From positions 1-11,480 of the forward strand of contig CAZWVM010000115.1 of NCBI GenBank assembly GCA_964637705.1: a DNA stretch of 11,480 nt, in the 5' to 3' direction. The DNA comes from CAZWVM01 sp964637705. GTDB taxonomy: Bacteria; UBA8481. The notes beneath the pieces are model-generated. The model did not search any database. It saw only the letters and a program-made list of their open reading frames with translations, and was not told the DNA's origin. Every line of letters begins with the position of its first letter. Within the stretch, counting starts at the first letter, position 1. Shown here piece after piece: positions 1 to 6,454 of the stretch. Made by a program: the position numbers and the translations under genes.

Positions 1-2502
1 GAATTTCTCCGCGACCGACGACGTCAGGTCCTCCTCGCTCGAGAAGAGCCCCATCTGCTCCGGCCGCGTAAAGGCGTCGCGGAAGCCCCCGGAGAAGCAG
101 GCATCGAGCGCGACGACGGCCAGGCGGCCTCGGACGCCCTCCAGCATCCGCCCGAAGGCGTCATCCTGCAGCTCCCCGTCATACAGGACGATCGATTCTT
201 CCCGCCGGTCCCGCTCCGAACAGGAGGGGTCGTTCTCGGACTGGGAGCCGTGTCCCGAGTAGAAGAAGACGAAGACGTCGTTCGGCCCGACGCGGGCGCC
301 GATTTCGGAGATGGCACGGCGCACGTTGGCGATCGTCGCCTGCCGGTCCGTCAGGATCCGCTGCTCCGCCACCGAAGAAACCCGCGCGTTGCGGAGGACC
401 TCCGCGATCTTCGTCGCGTCCTCCGCGCAGAGCGGCAGGTCGCTGCCGGAACCCGGGTAGTCGCTGATGCCGACGAAGACGCCGAAGACGCGCGCCCCCC
501 CGGGCAGGCCGCCGTTGGTGACGGAGACGTGTTCGACGGGCGCGGGACCGCCGCCCGAACCGACCGAGAGACGGTAGGCGCCGTCCTCGCCGCTGCGGTA
601 GGAGGTCGCGTAGATCCGGTACTCGCCGTCCTCGGGGAGGGTCACGTCGAGCCGCGCATCGTGGCGTCCGGACGCGGCGTCGTCGTTGTCCTCCGAGAAT
701 TCGCCGGGCCCGCGCATGAAGAGGTAGGCGTCGAAGTCGCCCGAGGCGAGATCGATCGTCACGCGCTCGCCCGCGTTTCCGCTGTAGGTGTAGACGTCGC
801 GGTATTCGCCCGTAGGCAGGGTGCCGTCGGACGAATCGAGGCGGCCGGAGACGCTCTGCCCGCGGGCCAGCCGCGAACCGGACCCGGCCGGCGCCTCGGT
901 CGTGGCCGGCTCGGAAACGCGGTTCGTTCCCGGGGCCGAGGCCACCAGGCGGTAGCGCCCGGTTTCACCCGAGCGATACGAGGTGACGTAGACACGGTAG
1001 GATCCGGCCGAAGGAGCCCGGAACTCGATGCGGGAGCGGTGGCTGTCGCCCTGGTAGTCGTCGTTGTCCTCCGAGAAATTCTCGGGGCCCCGGATGAAGA
1101 GATACGGGTCGAAACCGGTCGCCGAGAGCTCGACCGCCACCGCCTGTCCCTCCTCCAGTGTCATCGTGTAGATGTCGCGATACTCGCCGCTCTGAATGGT
1201 GCCGTCCGAGGACGCGAGTTCTCCGTCCCGCGACTCGCCCGGCCGCAGCGCGGCGCCCGCCTCCGTCCTGCCGGACGAGGTGGACGTTGACGTCGAGGGC
1301 GTTCCCCCCTCCGACAACGAGAGCGTATAGGAGCCCGGCTTCGGGCCCTCGCCGTAGGAGTTCACGACCAGGCGATACTCGCCGGCTCGGGGCAGCGTCG
1401 CGGTGATCCGAGAGTTTGAGCCGTCGGCGTCGTCGTTCGACTCGGAGAAATCGTCCGGTCCCAGGAGGAAGAGGTAGGGATCGAAGTCCGAGGATTCGAG
1501 CCGGGCCGTCACGGTCTGCCCCGCTCGCCCGCGGAAGACGTAGCGGTCGATGTAGGAGCCGTCCTGGTGGGTTTCGTCGCCATCTTCGAGCGAGCCGCGC
1601 ACCGAGCGACCGATGGTGATGGCCGATCCCGTCGCGCCGGAGGACGTCGAGGAGGGAGATCCTGACGCGGAACCGCGTTCCACGCTCACGCGGTAGGAGC
1701 CCGGCTTCGCACCCTCGCCGAACGAGTTCACGACGATCTCGTATTCCCCGTTCGCGGGAAGCGTCACGGTCAGGCGGGAATTGCGGCCGTCGGCGTCGTC
1801 GTTCGACTCGGAGAATGCGCCGGGACCGGTGAGAAAGAGATACGGATCGAAATCGCTCGACTCGAGCCGCACCGTGATCTCCTCGCCCGAGCGTCCCACG
1901 AAGGAATACCGGTCGATATAGGAGCCGTCCTGGTGGGTCTCGTCGCCGCGGCGGAGCTCTCCCGCGATCCATCCGGCGTTGACGATGGAGGAGGACGAAG
2001 CGCCGGTCCCCGTCGTCGACGGGGCCAGGGACGTGCCTTCCGGTTTTTCGTCGGCATCCACCTCGTCCGGTACCGTCGCGCTCACGGGCGTGCGTTCGAC
2101 CTTGACCTGGTAGGCTCCCTGCGCGTCACGGTTGTATGACTGAACCCGGATCTCGGCGATCCCCGAGACCGGGACGGTGACGTCGAGCAGGCTGTTCGTT
2201 CCCGGGCCGGAGTCATCGTCGCTCCGTTCCGAACGGTTGGCGAACTTGACGACGACGCGCGGATCGAAGTCGGTCGAGGTCAAGGTGACCCTGAGACGTT
2301 CGCCGGCCGTGACGCGGATCTCGTAGGCGTCGTACATCGACCCGCCCGCGAGGCGACGGTCGCCGGTCTCGAGACGCCCGCGCCGGTCCAGCGGCGTATC
2401 GGCCGTGGCGCCTAGCGTGACAAGGAACCCCAGGAGAGTTCCAAGGGTGAGTCGGCGGACGAGGGAAGCCGTTGCCGGCGTGCGGCTCGCGGAAATCGTC
2501 AT
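1..2502 (-). CDS. Secreted multi-PPC caspase-like (peptidase C14) protein, 3' end beyond window
   Basis: This minus-strand frame is open from an ATG at 2502 to the left edge: 834 codons with no stop, the C-terminus missing. A TAGGA sequence lies 8 nt upstream of the ATG. Residues 1-34 look like a Sec signal peptide: RR at 16-17, a hydrophobic stretch at 18-31, and A-T-A before D35. Five beta-rich domains follow, at about 40-137, 178-276, 300-398, 426-521 and 552-647. Each has the FDPYLF / S-E-x-N-D-D / G-x-Y pattern of bacterial pre-peptidase C-terminal (PPC) domains. Ser/Thr/Gly-rich linkers separate several of them. From about 671 a caspase-like fold begins (RVFGVFVGISDYP, then LCAEDATK). 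It has the catalytic dyad His751 (YSGHGSQ) and Cys802 (DACFSGG). Known: this dyad defines clan CD caspases, metacaspases and orthocaspases, which are Cys proteases. Inferred: an exported protease whose PPC array binds a surface or ligand, or aids export. Target and specificity are unknown. It lies 48 bp after a methyltransferase gene and is probably co-transcribed with it. Confidence 0.9.
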   Translation of the reverse strand, partial: MTISASRTPATASLVRRLTLGTLLGFLVTLGATADTPLDRRGRLETGDRRLAGGSMYDAYEIRVTAGERLRVTLTSTDFDPRVVVKFANRSERSDDDSGPGTNSLLDVTVPVSGIAEIRVQSYNRDAQGAYQVKVERTPVSATVPDEVDADEKPEGTSLAPSTTGTGASSSSIVNAGWIAGELRRGDETHQDGSYIDRYSFVGRSGEEITVRLESSDFDPYLFLTGPGAFSESNDDADGRNSRLTVTLPANGEYEIVVNSFGEGAKPGSYRVSVERGSASGSPSSTSSGATGSAITIGRSVRGSLEDGDETHQDGSYIDRYVFRGRAGQTVTARLESSDFDPYLFLLGPDDFSESNDDADGSNSRITATLPRAGEYRLVVNSYGEGPKPGSYTLSLSEGGTPSTSTSTSSGRTEAGAALRPGESRDGELASSDGTIQSGEYRDIYTMTLEEGQAVAVELSATGFDPYLFIRGPENFSEDNDDYQGDSHRSRIEFRAPSAGSYRVYVTSYRSGETGRYRLVASAPGTNRVSEPATTEAPAGSGSRLARGQSVSGRLDSSDGTLPTGEYRDVYTYSGNAGERVTIDLASGDFDAYLFMRGPGEFSEDNDDAASGRHDARLDVTLPEDGEYRIYATSYRSGEDGAYRLSVGSGGGPAPVEHVSVTNGGLPGGARVFGVFVGISDYPGSGSDLPLCAEDATKIAEVLRNARVSSVAEQRILTDRQATIANVRRAISEIGARVGPNDVFVFFYSGHGSQSENDPSCSERDRREESIVLYDGELQDDAFGRMLEGVRGRLAVVALDACFSGGFRDAFTRPEQMGLFSSEEDLTSSVAEKF
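562..1227 (-). repeat. Tandem PPC domain pair (repeats 4 and 5) within the caspase gene
   Basis: Residues about 426-521 and 552-647, spaced by 126 codons, form a second sub-family. They share S-S-D-G-T, G-E-Y-R-D-x-Y-T, FSEDNDD and T-S-Y-R-S-G-E-x-G-x-Y-R-L, which repeats 2 and 3 lack. The first domain (residues about 40-137, positions 2092-2385) is the most divergent: it reads FDPRVVVKF where the others read FDPYLF or FDAYLF. The array therefore looks like 1 + (2,3) + (4,5). Confidence 0.8.
1309..1971 (-). repeat. Tandem PPC domain pair (repeats 2 and 3) within the caspase gene
   Basis: Two PPC domains, residues about 178-276 and 300-398, are spaced by exactly 122 codons. They share D-E-T-H-Q-D-G-S-Y-I-D-R-Y, FDPYLFL, SESNDDAD and G-E-G-x-K-P-G-S-Y. 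The DNA is also close: plus-strand 1544-1581 and 1910-1947 match at 36 of 38 positions, and the two differences are silent. This points to a fairly recent duplication, or gene conversion, inside the gene. The linkers between them (about 277-299 and 399-425) are rich in Ser, Thr and Gly. Confidence 0.85.
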
Positions 2503-2550
2503 GAGAGAATCCTAGTCATGATGGAGGCCCAGTGCAAGATGCGTGCCCCG

Positions 2551-3288
2551 TCAGGGGCGAGGGGCGACTCGCCGCGCGAGCAGGTGAACGTGCAGGCCGA
2601 AGGGCCAGAGAAAGACGGACCAGGGTTTCCGGTCGAGGGCCTTCAGCCAGGCGATGGGGTGTCCCGGGCGGGGAACGAGGTGCACGGCGCCGCCGCGCTC
2701 GAGGACGGAGAAACCGCGTCGTCGAAGGGCTCTCTCCACGAGCGGCCACAAGAGCGTATTTTCGAACGGCTGCTCGCCGGCACCGCTGTCGAAGCGACGC
2801 CCGCGCAGGAAGAGGTAGACCCGGTAAAGGCCCATGAGATTGAGATAGGAGGGGAAGGAGAGGTGGAGGACGCCGCCGGGCTTGATCACACGGCTTGCCT
2901 CGTCGATGAGCGCCCCGGGCCGGGCCACATGCTCGATCGTCTCGCAGGAGATGAAGGTCTCGAAGACGCCGGCGCGGAAGGGGAGACGTTGGGCATCGGC
3001 GACGAGGTGCAGGGGGTGGCGCGCGCCGGTTCGGGCGCGGCGCCGTGATTCGCGGACGGCCGTGAGGCTGAAATCCGCCGCCACGACCCGTTCACCCGCC
3101 CCGGCCCGTTCGCGCGCGAAGGCGCCGGCGCCGCAGGCGATCTCGAGCGTGAGGCCGGGGCGCGGAGCGGGGAGCGCGGCGCGGCAGGCCGAATACCAGG
3201 TGCTCGAGCGCAACTCCTCGTCCGGGCGCTCCCGGATCTCCTCGTGCCACCGGTCGTAACCTTGCCGCGTACCCGCCGCCTCCGTCAC
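2551..3288 (-). CDS. Class I SAM-dependent methyltransferase
   Basis: A 245-residue protein with a GTG start at 3288. An AAAGGG sequence lies about 11 nt upstream, slightly far for a ribosome binding site. No in-frame alternative is evident before the family's usual YDRWHEE-like opening (residues 11-17). The Rossmann-type methyltransferase motifs are all present: LEIACGAGAFA (48-58) for the SAM glycine loop, acidic D72 at the end of strand 2, VADAQRLPF (96-104), SCETIEHV (114-121) and the post-motif KPGGVLHLSFPS (136-147). This matches the Methyltransf_11 / UbiE-like group. The C-terminal third is Arg-, Trp- and Leu-rich and shows no known substrate domain. The substrate cannot be named; small molecules, lipids or sugars are all possible. 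It starts 28 nt after the MBL-fold gene and ends 48 nt before the caspase gene, so the three may share a transcript. Confidence 0.85.
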   Translation of the reverse strand: MTEAAGTRQGYDRWHEEIRERPDEELRSSTWYSACRAALPAPRPGLTLEIACGAGAFARERAGAGERVVAADFSLTAVRESRRRARTGARHPLHLVADAQRLPFRAGVFETFISCETIEHVARPGALIDEASRVIKPGGVLHLSFPSYLNLMGLYRVYLFLRGRRFDSGAGEQPFENTLLWPLVERALRRRGFSVLERGGAVHLVPRPGHPIAWLKALDRKPWSVFLWPFGLHVHLLARRVAPRP

Positions 3289-3316
3289 GCCCGCGGAAAC
3301 CCTTTCCTCTCGCTTC

Positions 3317-4273
3317 TCAGGGCACGGTGGCGCGCAGGCGGTAGGTGTCGCCGTCGGAGTTCAAGACGATCGAACCCGCCTGCGCCGTGCTCCAGATGCG
3401 GATTCCGCGCGCTTCCAGGGCGGCGAGCACCTCCCCGTGGGGATGCCCGTAGGGACTCACCGTGGCGACCGAGATGACGGCGTCGCGGGGCCGGACGGCG
3501 TCGAGGAATGCGTCGGACGAGGATGTCCGGGAACCGTGATGTCCGACTTTCAGGACATCGGAGGGCAGGCGGTCCGGGAAGGCCTTCGTCATCTTCATCT
3601 CGACGCCGCCCTCCGCATCGGCCGCGAGGAGCACCCGCGTCCTGTCGTGCCGCAAGGAGAGGACGAACGAGACGTTGTTGATGTTTCTCACCGCGATCGT
3701 GTCGGGAGAGAGAACGCGCACGTCGAGGCCGGGGCCCCAGTCGAGGACGTCGCCCGCCCGCGGCTGCTCGTAGTCGATATCCTTCGACTCGACCGCCTCC
3801 AGCACGCGCCGGTAGGCCGCCGAGGTGTGAGGATACCCGGCGTCCATGACGACCTTCACGGGATAGCTTTCGATCAAGTCGAGCGCGCCGCCCATGTGGT
3901 CGTGGTGGGGATGAGTCATGACCAAGGCCTCGATCTCCCGGATGCCGTGCGTGTCCATGAAATCCATGATCGGGCGGGAGTTGCTGCCGGCGTCGACGAC
4001 GCAGAACCGGCCGTCGGGCCGCCGGATCCCCATGGCGTCGGCCTGTCCCACGTCGAAGAAGACGATCTCCAGTTCGCCGCGTTTCCACTCCGAGACCGGG
4101 ACGCGACCCGGGAAGTTCGGCCCGGCCGGAACGTAGCTGCGATCGCTTCGCTCGCGCGGCCCGAGACGGTGCGAATCGGAGTGACCGTCACGCGCGAGGA
4201 GGAGACCGGTCAGGAGAGCGATCGCGAGGCTGGCGACAAGAAGCATGGCGCGGCGGGTTCTCATCGGGACCAT
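3317..4273 (-). CDS. Membrane-anchored ComEC-like metallo-beta-lactamase-fold hydrolase
   Basis: A 318-residue protein. RTRR at 5-8 and a hydrophobic segment at about 9-27 form a signal anchor or signal peptide, so the enzyme domain should lie outside the cytoplasm. A linker follows to about residue 65. The MBL domain opens with FFDVGQADA (72-80), as in the C-terminal domain of ComEC/Rec2. The metal motif is H121-P-H123-H124-D125-H126. Further family marks are GYPHTS (146-151), NNVSFVL (199-205), AADAEGG (217-223, with probable ligand D219), HHGSRTSSS (245-253) and a YGHPH motif near the C-terminus. The ComEC competence channel and its N-terminal domains are absent. Known: ComEC MBL domains are thought to degrade the non-transported DNA strand. 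Inferred: an extracytoplasmic phosphodiesterase or nuclease, substrate unproven. ATG at 4273 has GGGGT upstream; ATG at 4264 is an alternative start. Confidence 0.88.
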   Translation of the reverse strand: MVPMRTRRAMLLVASLAIALLTGLLLARDGHSDSHRLGPRERSDRSYVPAGPNFPGRVPVSEWKRGELEIVFFDVGQADAMGIRRPDGRFCVVDAGSNSRPIMDFMDTHGIREIEALVMTHPHHDHMGGALDLIESYPVKVVMDAGYPHTSAAYRRVLEAVESKDIDYEQPRAGDVLDWGPGLDVRVLSPDTIAVRNINNVSFVLSLRHDRTRVLLAADAEGGVEMKMTKAFPDRLPSDVLKVGHHGSRTSSSDAFLDAVRPRDAVISVATVSPYGHPHGEVLAALEARGIRIWSTAQAGSIVLNSDGDTYRLRATVP

Positions 4274-4296
4274 TCTACCCCATCGAATGAATGGGA

Positions 4297-4328
4297 GCGA
4301 GCCGAGCCTTTCGCGGGTCTCGGCTCGC
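4297..4328 (-). terminator. Perfect 10-bp stem-loop between hemW and the MBL-fold gene
   Basis: GCGAGCCGAG at 4297-4306 and its exact reverse complement CTCGGCTCGC at 4319-4328 flank a 12-nt loop. It is the only strong hairpin found in intergenic DNA here and sits 32 bp after the hemW stop. On the minus strand it is followed by TCCCATTCATTCG, which is only weakly T-rich, so it is not a classic intrinsic terminator. Only 23 bp separate it from the MBL-fold start, too little for a separate full promoter downstream. Attenuation or mRNA 3'-end protection is possible. Confidence 0.45.
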
Positions 4329-4360
4329 GAAGCGGCCGTTATTCCCGAAATCGATCGGCT

Positions 4361-5455
4361 CTAGGAGCTCCCGCCGTCGATCATCCTCGCCGCGATCTCG
4401 TTGACGAAAAGGAGTCCGCGCGGCGTGGGGCGGATGCGAGCCTCCTCGAGCGTGATGAGGCCGTCCCCGGCAAGCGCTTCGAGCTTCGCGTGCGCGGCTA
4501 CGAGGGCGGCGCGGCGCTCAACGGGCAGGAGCGGAAGCTCGATTCCCTCCGGCATCCGCATCCCCAGCATCATCGTCTCGGCGGCCAGGTTCTCCACGGG
4601 CTCCTCGACGACTGGTTCTCCCGCCAGGTAGCCCTCGACCGAGTCCGGGTGCCGGTACCGGATGCCGCTCTCGAAACCGTGCGCGCCCGCCCCGAGTCCG
4701 ACATACGATCCGGAATGCCAGACGTTCAAATGACTGCGACACTCGAACCCGGGCCGGGCGAAGTTCGAGATCTCGTAGCGGCGGAATCCCGCCTCCGCGA
4801 GGAGCGCGACGACCCGCTCCAGGCGCGTCACCTTCTCCTCGTCGGAGACGGAGGGGTCGACCCCCGCGCGCTTCCATGCCGAGCGTCCTTCGATCGTCAG
4901 TTCATAGGCGCTGACGTGCGTCATCCCGCTCTCGACGAAGAAGCCGATCGTCTCCTCGATCGCGTCCCCCGGCAGGCCGAAGATCATGTCGCCCCCGAGG
5001 TTGCGGAAACCGGCCGCGCGCGCGGACGCGACGGCGCGGACGCTCTCCGCGTGCCGGTGTCGACGGCCGAGGGCGTCGAGGGCGGCGTCGCTCGCGGATT
5101 GAACACCGAGGGAGAGGCGGTTCACGCCCGACGCGACGAGGGTTTCCGCGAGGGCGGGCGTGAGATCGGCGGGGTTCGCCTCCACCGTCCACTCGCCGCC
5201 GTCCGCGAGGCGTCTCCGGACGGCATCGCAGAGCCGTCCGAGCGCGCTCTCGGCGAGGGCCGAGGGCGTTCCTCCTCCGACGAAGACCGTCTCGAAGTCT
5301 CCCTCCGTCTCATCCAATTCCGCCGCGACGCGCGCGACGTATCTCTCCGGTGAAGGCAGACCGTCCGCCGATTCGGAGTAGAAATCGCAGTAGGGGCACT
5401 TGGAGAGGCAATAGGGGACGTGGATGTAGAGGTGAGGGGGAACGCGGCGGGTCAT
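4361..5455 (-). CDS. hemW: HemW-like radical SAM heme-handling protein
   Basis: A 364-residue radical SAM protein. The iron-sulfur motif C16-x3-C20-x2-C23 (YCLSKCPYCDFYS) lacks the extra Cys immediately after the motif that marks true coproporphyrinogen III dehydrogenase (HemN). That places it in the HemW/YggW group. GGGTPS, EANPADLT, GVNRLSLGVQS and a C-terminal HemN_C-type region (FVNEIAARM) support this. Known: HemW binds heme and is proposed to insert it into respiratory proteins; it is often misnamed as coproporphyrinogen oxidase. The segment corresponding to the heme-binding HNxxYW motif reads S241-H-L-N-V-W246 here, so the motif is imperfect. The ATG at 5455 has a weak GGGGA upstream and lies 33 bp after kdsD. 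Length fits the family (about 360-390 residues). Confidence 0.9.
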   Translation of the reverse strand: MTRRVPPHLYIHVPYCLSKCPYCDFYSESADGLPSPERYVARVAAELDETEGDFETVFVGGGTPSALAESALGRLCDAVRRRLADGGEWTVEANPADLTPALAETLVASGVNRLSLGVQSASDAALDALGRRHRHAESVRAVASARAAGFRNLGGDMIFGLPGDAIEETIGFFVESGMTHVSAYELTIEGRSAWKRAGVDPSVSDEEKVTRLERVVALLAEAGFRRYEISNFARPGFECRSHLNVWHSGSYVGLGAGAHGFESGIRYRHPDSVEGYLAGEPVVEEPVENLAAETMMLGMRMPEGIELPLLPVERRAALVAAHAKLEALAGDGLITLEEARIRPTPRGLLFVNEIAARMIDGGSS

Positions 5456-5488
5456 CTCAAGTCGTCCCCGACCGATCGCGTCCCGGAA

Positions 5489-6454
5489 TCAGACGACCTT
5501 GGACCTCAGGATGTCGTGGATGTGGATGACCCCGACGGGCCTTCGGGTCTCGTCGGCCACGATGAGCGACGTGATCTTTCGTTCCTCCATCAGGGTCAGC
5601 GCCTGCACCGCGAGCGCGTCGCCGGAGACGGTGCGCGGGTTCGGGGAGAGGACGGAACGGGCCTCGAGCGAGAGGAAGTCGCCGCTCGCTTTCGTGACGA
5701 TCCGGCGCAGGTCTCCGTCGGTGATGATCCCGGCGAGCGCCCCGGCGGTATCCACGATGCAGGTCATGCCGAGCTTCTTCTTCGTCATCTCGACGATCAC
5801 GTCCCTCATCGAGGCGCTTTCCGGGCAGGAGGGGATCTCGTCGCCGGCGTGCATCAGGTCGGAAACCCTCAGGAGCGAACGGCCGAGCGCGCCGCCGGGA
5901 TGCCGGAAGGCGAAGTCCTCCGCCGTGAATCCGCGAGCCTCGTACACGGCCACGGCCAAGGCATCGCCCATGACGAGCGTGGCCGTCGTCGAGGAGGTGG
6001 GAGCGAGTCCCAACGGGCACGCCTCCTTCTCGACGACGACCGGCAGGAGAATGTCGCCGGCCTTCGCGAGCGGGGAGTCCGCGCCGCCGGTCATGGCGAT
6101 GAGCGTGACGCCGAGACGCTTGATGGAGGGGATGATCGCGGCCAACTCGTCGGATTGGCCGGAATAGGAGATGGCCAGGACGAGATCGCCGCGGTCGATG
6201 ATGCCGATGTCGCCGTGGGCGCCCTCGCTCGCGTGGAGGAAGACCGCCGGGGTTCCGGTCGAGGAGAGGGTGGCGGCGATCTTGCGCCCGACGGCGCCGG
6301 ACTTGCCCAACCCCGTCACGATCACCTTGCCCCGGCACTCCAGGATCGCCCCGACCGCGCGGTCGAAGGAATCGTCGAGCGCCGCCGCCGCCTGCCCGAG
6401 CGACTCGATCTCGATCTCGAAGACTCGGCGCGCCGCCTCGCGGTAGGCGCTCAT
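5489..6454 (-). CDS. kdsD: D-arabinose 5-phosphate isomerase (SIS + two CBS domains)
   Basis: A 321-residue protein of the KpsF/GutQ/KdsD family. It converts D-ribulose 5-phosphate to D-arabinose 5-phosphate, the first committed step toward Kdo for lipopolysaccharide, in the cytoplasm. The SIS domain spans about 35-170, with VTGLGKSG (46-53, containing K51), HASEGAHGDIG (74-84), AISYSGQSDE (94-103) and an APTSSTTATLVMGDALA segment. GFTAEDFAFRHPGG follows; its His corresponds to the E. coli KdsD active-site H193. Two CBS domains fill the C-terminal part, ending in GVIHIHDILRSKVV, very close to E. coli KdsD. The ATG at 6454 overlaps the kdsA stop as ATGA and has AAGGG 6 nt upstream. Its place right after kdsA favours a biosynthetic role over the paralogous GutQ or KpsF. 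Confidence 0.95.
   Translation of the reverse strand: MSAYREAARRVFEIEIESLGQAAAALDDSFDRAVGAILECRGKVIVTGLGKSGAVGRKIAATLSSTGTPAVFLHASEGAHGDIGIIDRGDLVLAISYSGQSDELAAIIPSIKRLGVTLIAMTGGADSPLAKAGDILLPVVVEKEACPLGLAPTSSTTATLVMGDALAVAVYEARGFTAEDFAFRHPGGALGRSLLRVSDLMHAGDEIPSCPESASMRDVIVEMTKKKLGMTCIVDTAGALAGIITDGDLRRIVTKASGDFLSLEARSVLSPNPRTVSGDALAVQALTLMEERKITSLIVADETRRPVGVIHIHDILRSKVV

Noticed and set aside
250..1290. Plus-strand open frame of 346 codons
   Set aside because: It is the reverse-strand reflection of the PPC repeats and caspase domain, including repeated V-V-V/D/R stretches that mirror the real repeats.
965..1972. Minus-strand open frame of 335 codons inside the caspase gene
   Set aside because: It is another frame of the PPC repeat region, Arg-rich and without motifs. 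The true frame there is the uninterrupted one from 2502 to the left edge.
2545..2558. GCCCC-GTCA-GGGGC inverted repeat over the methyltransferase stop codon
   Set aside because: The stem is only 5 bp, has no T-run and is followed closely by the next gene; chance is likely in GC-rich DNA.
3437..5353. Very long plus-strand open frame (638 codons) opposite hemW and the MBL-fold gene
   Set aside because: It is antisense to two genes with clear family motifs. Its product is rich in Arg, Asp, Gly and Val with no recognisable domain. Long antisense frames are expected in GC-rich coding DNA.
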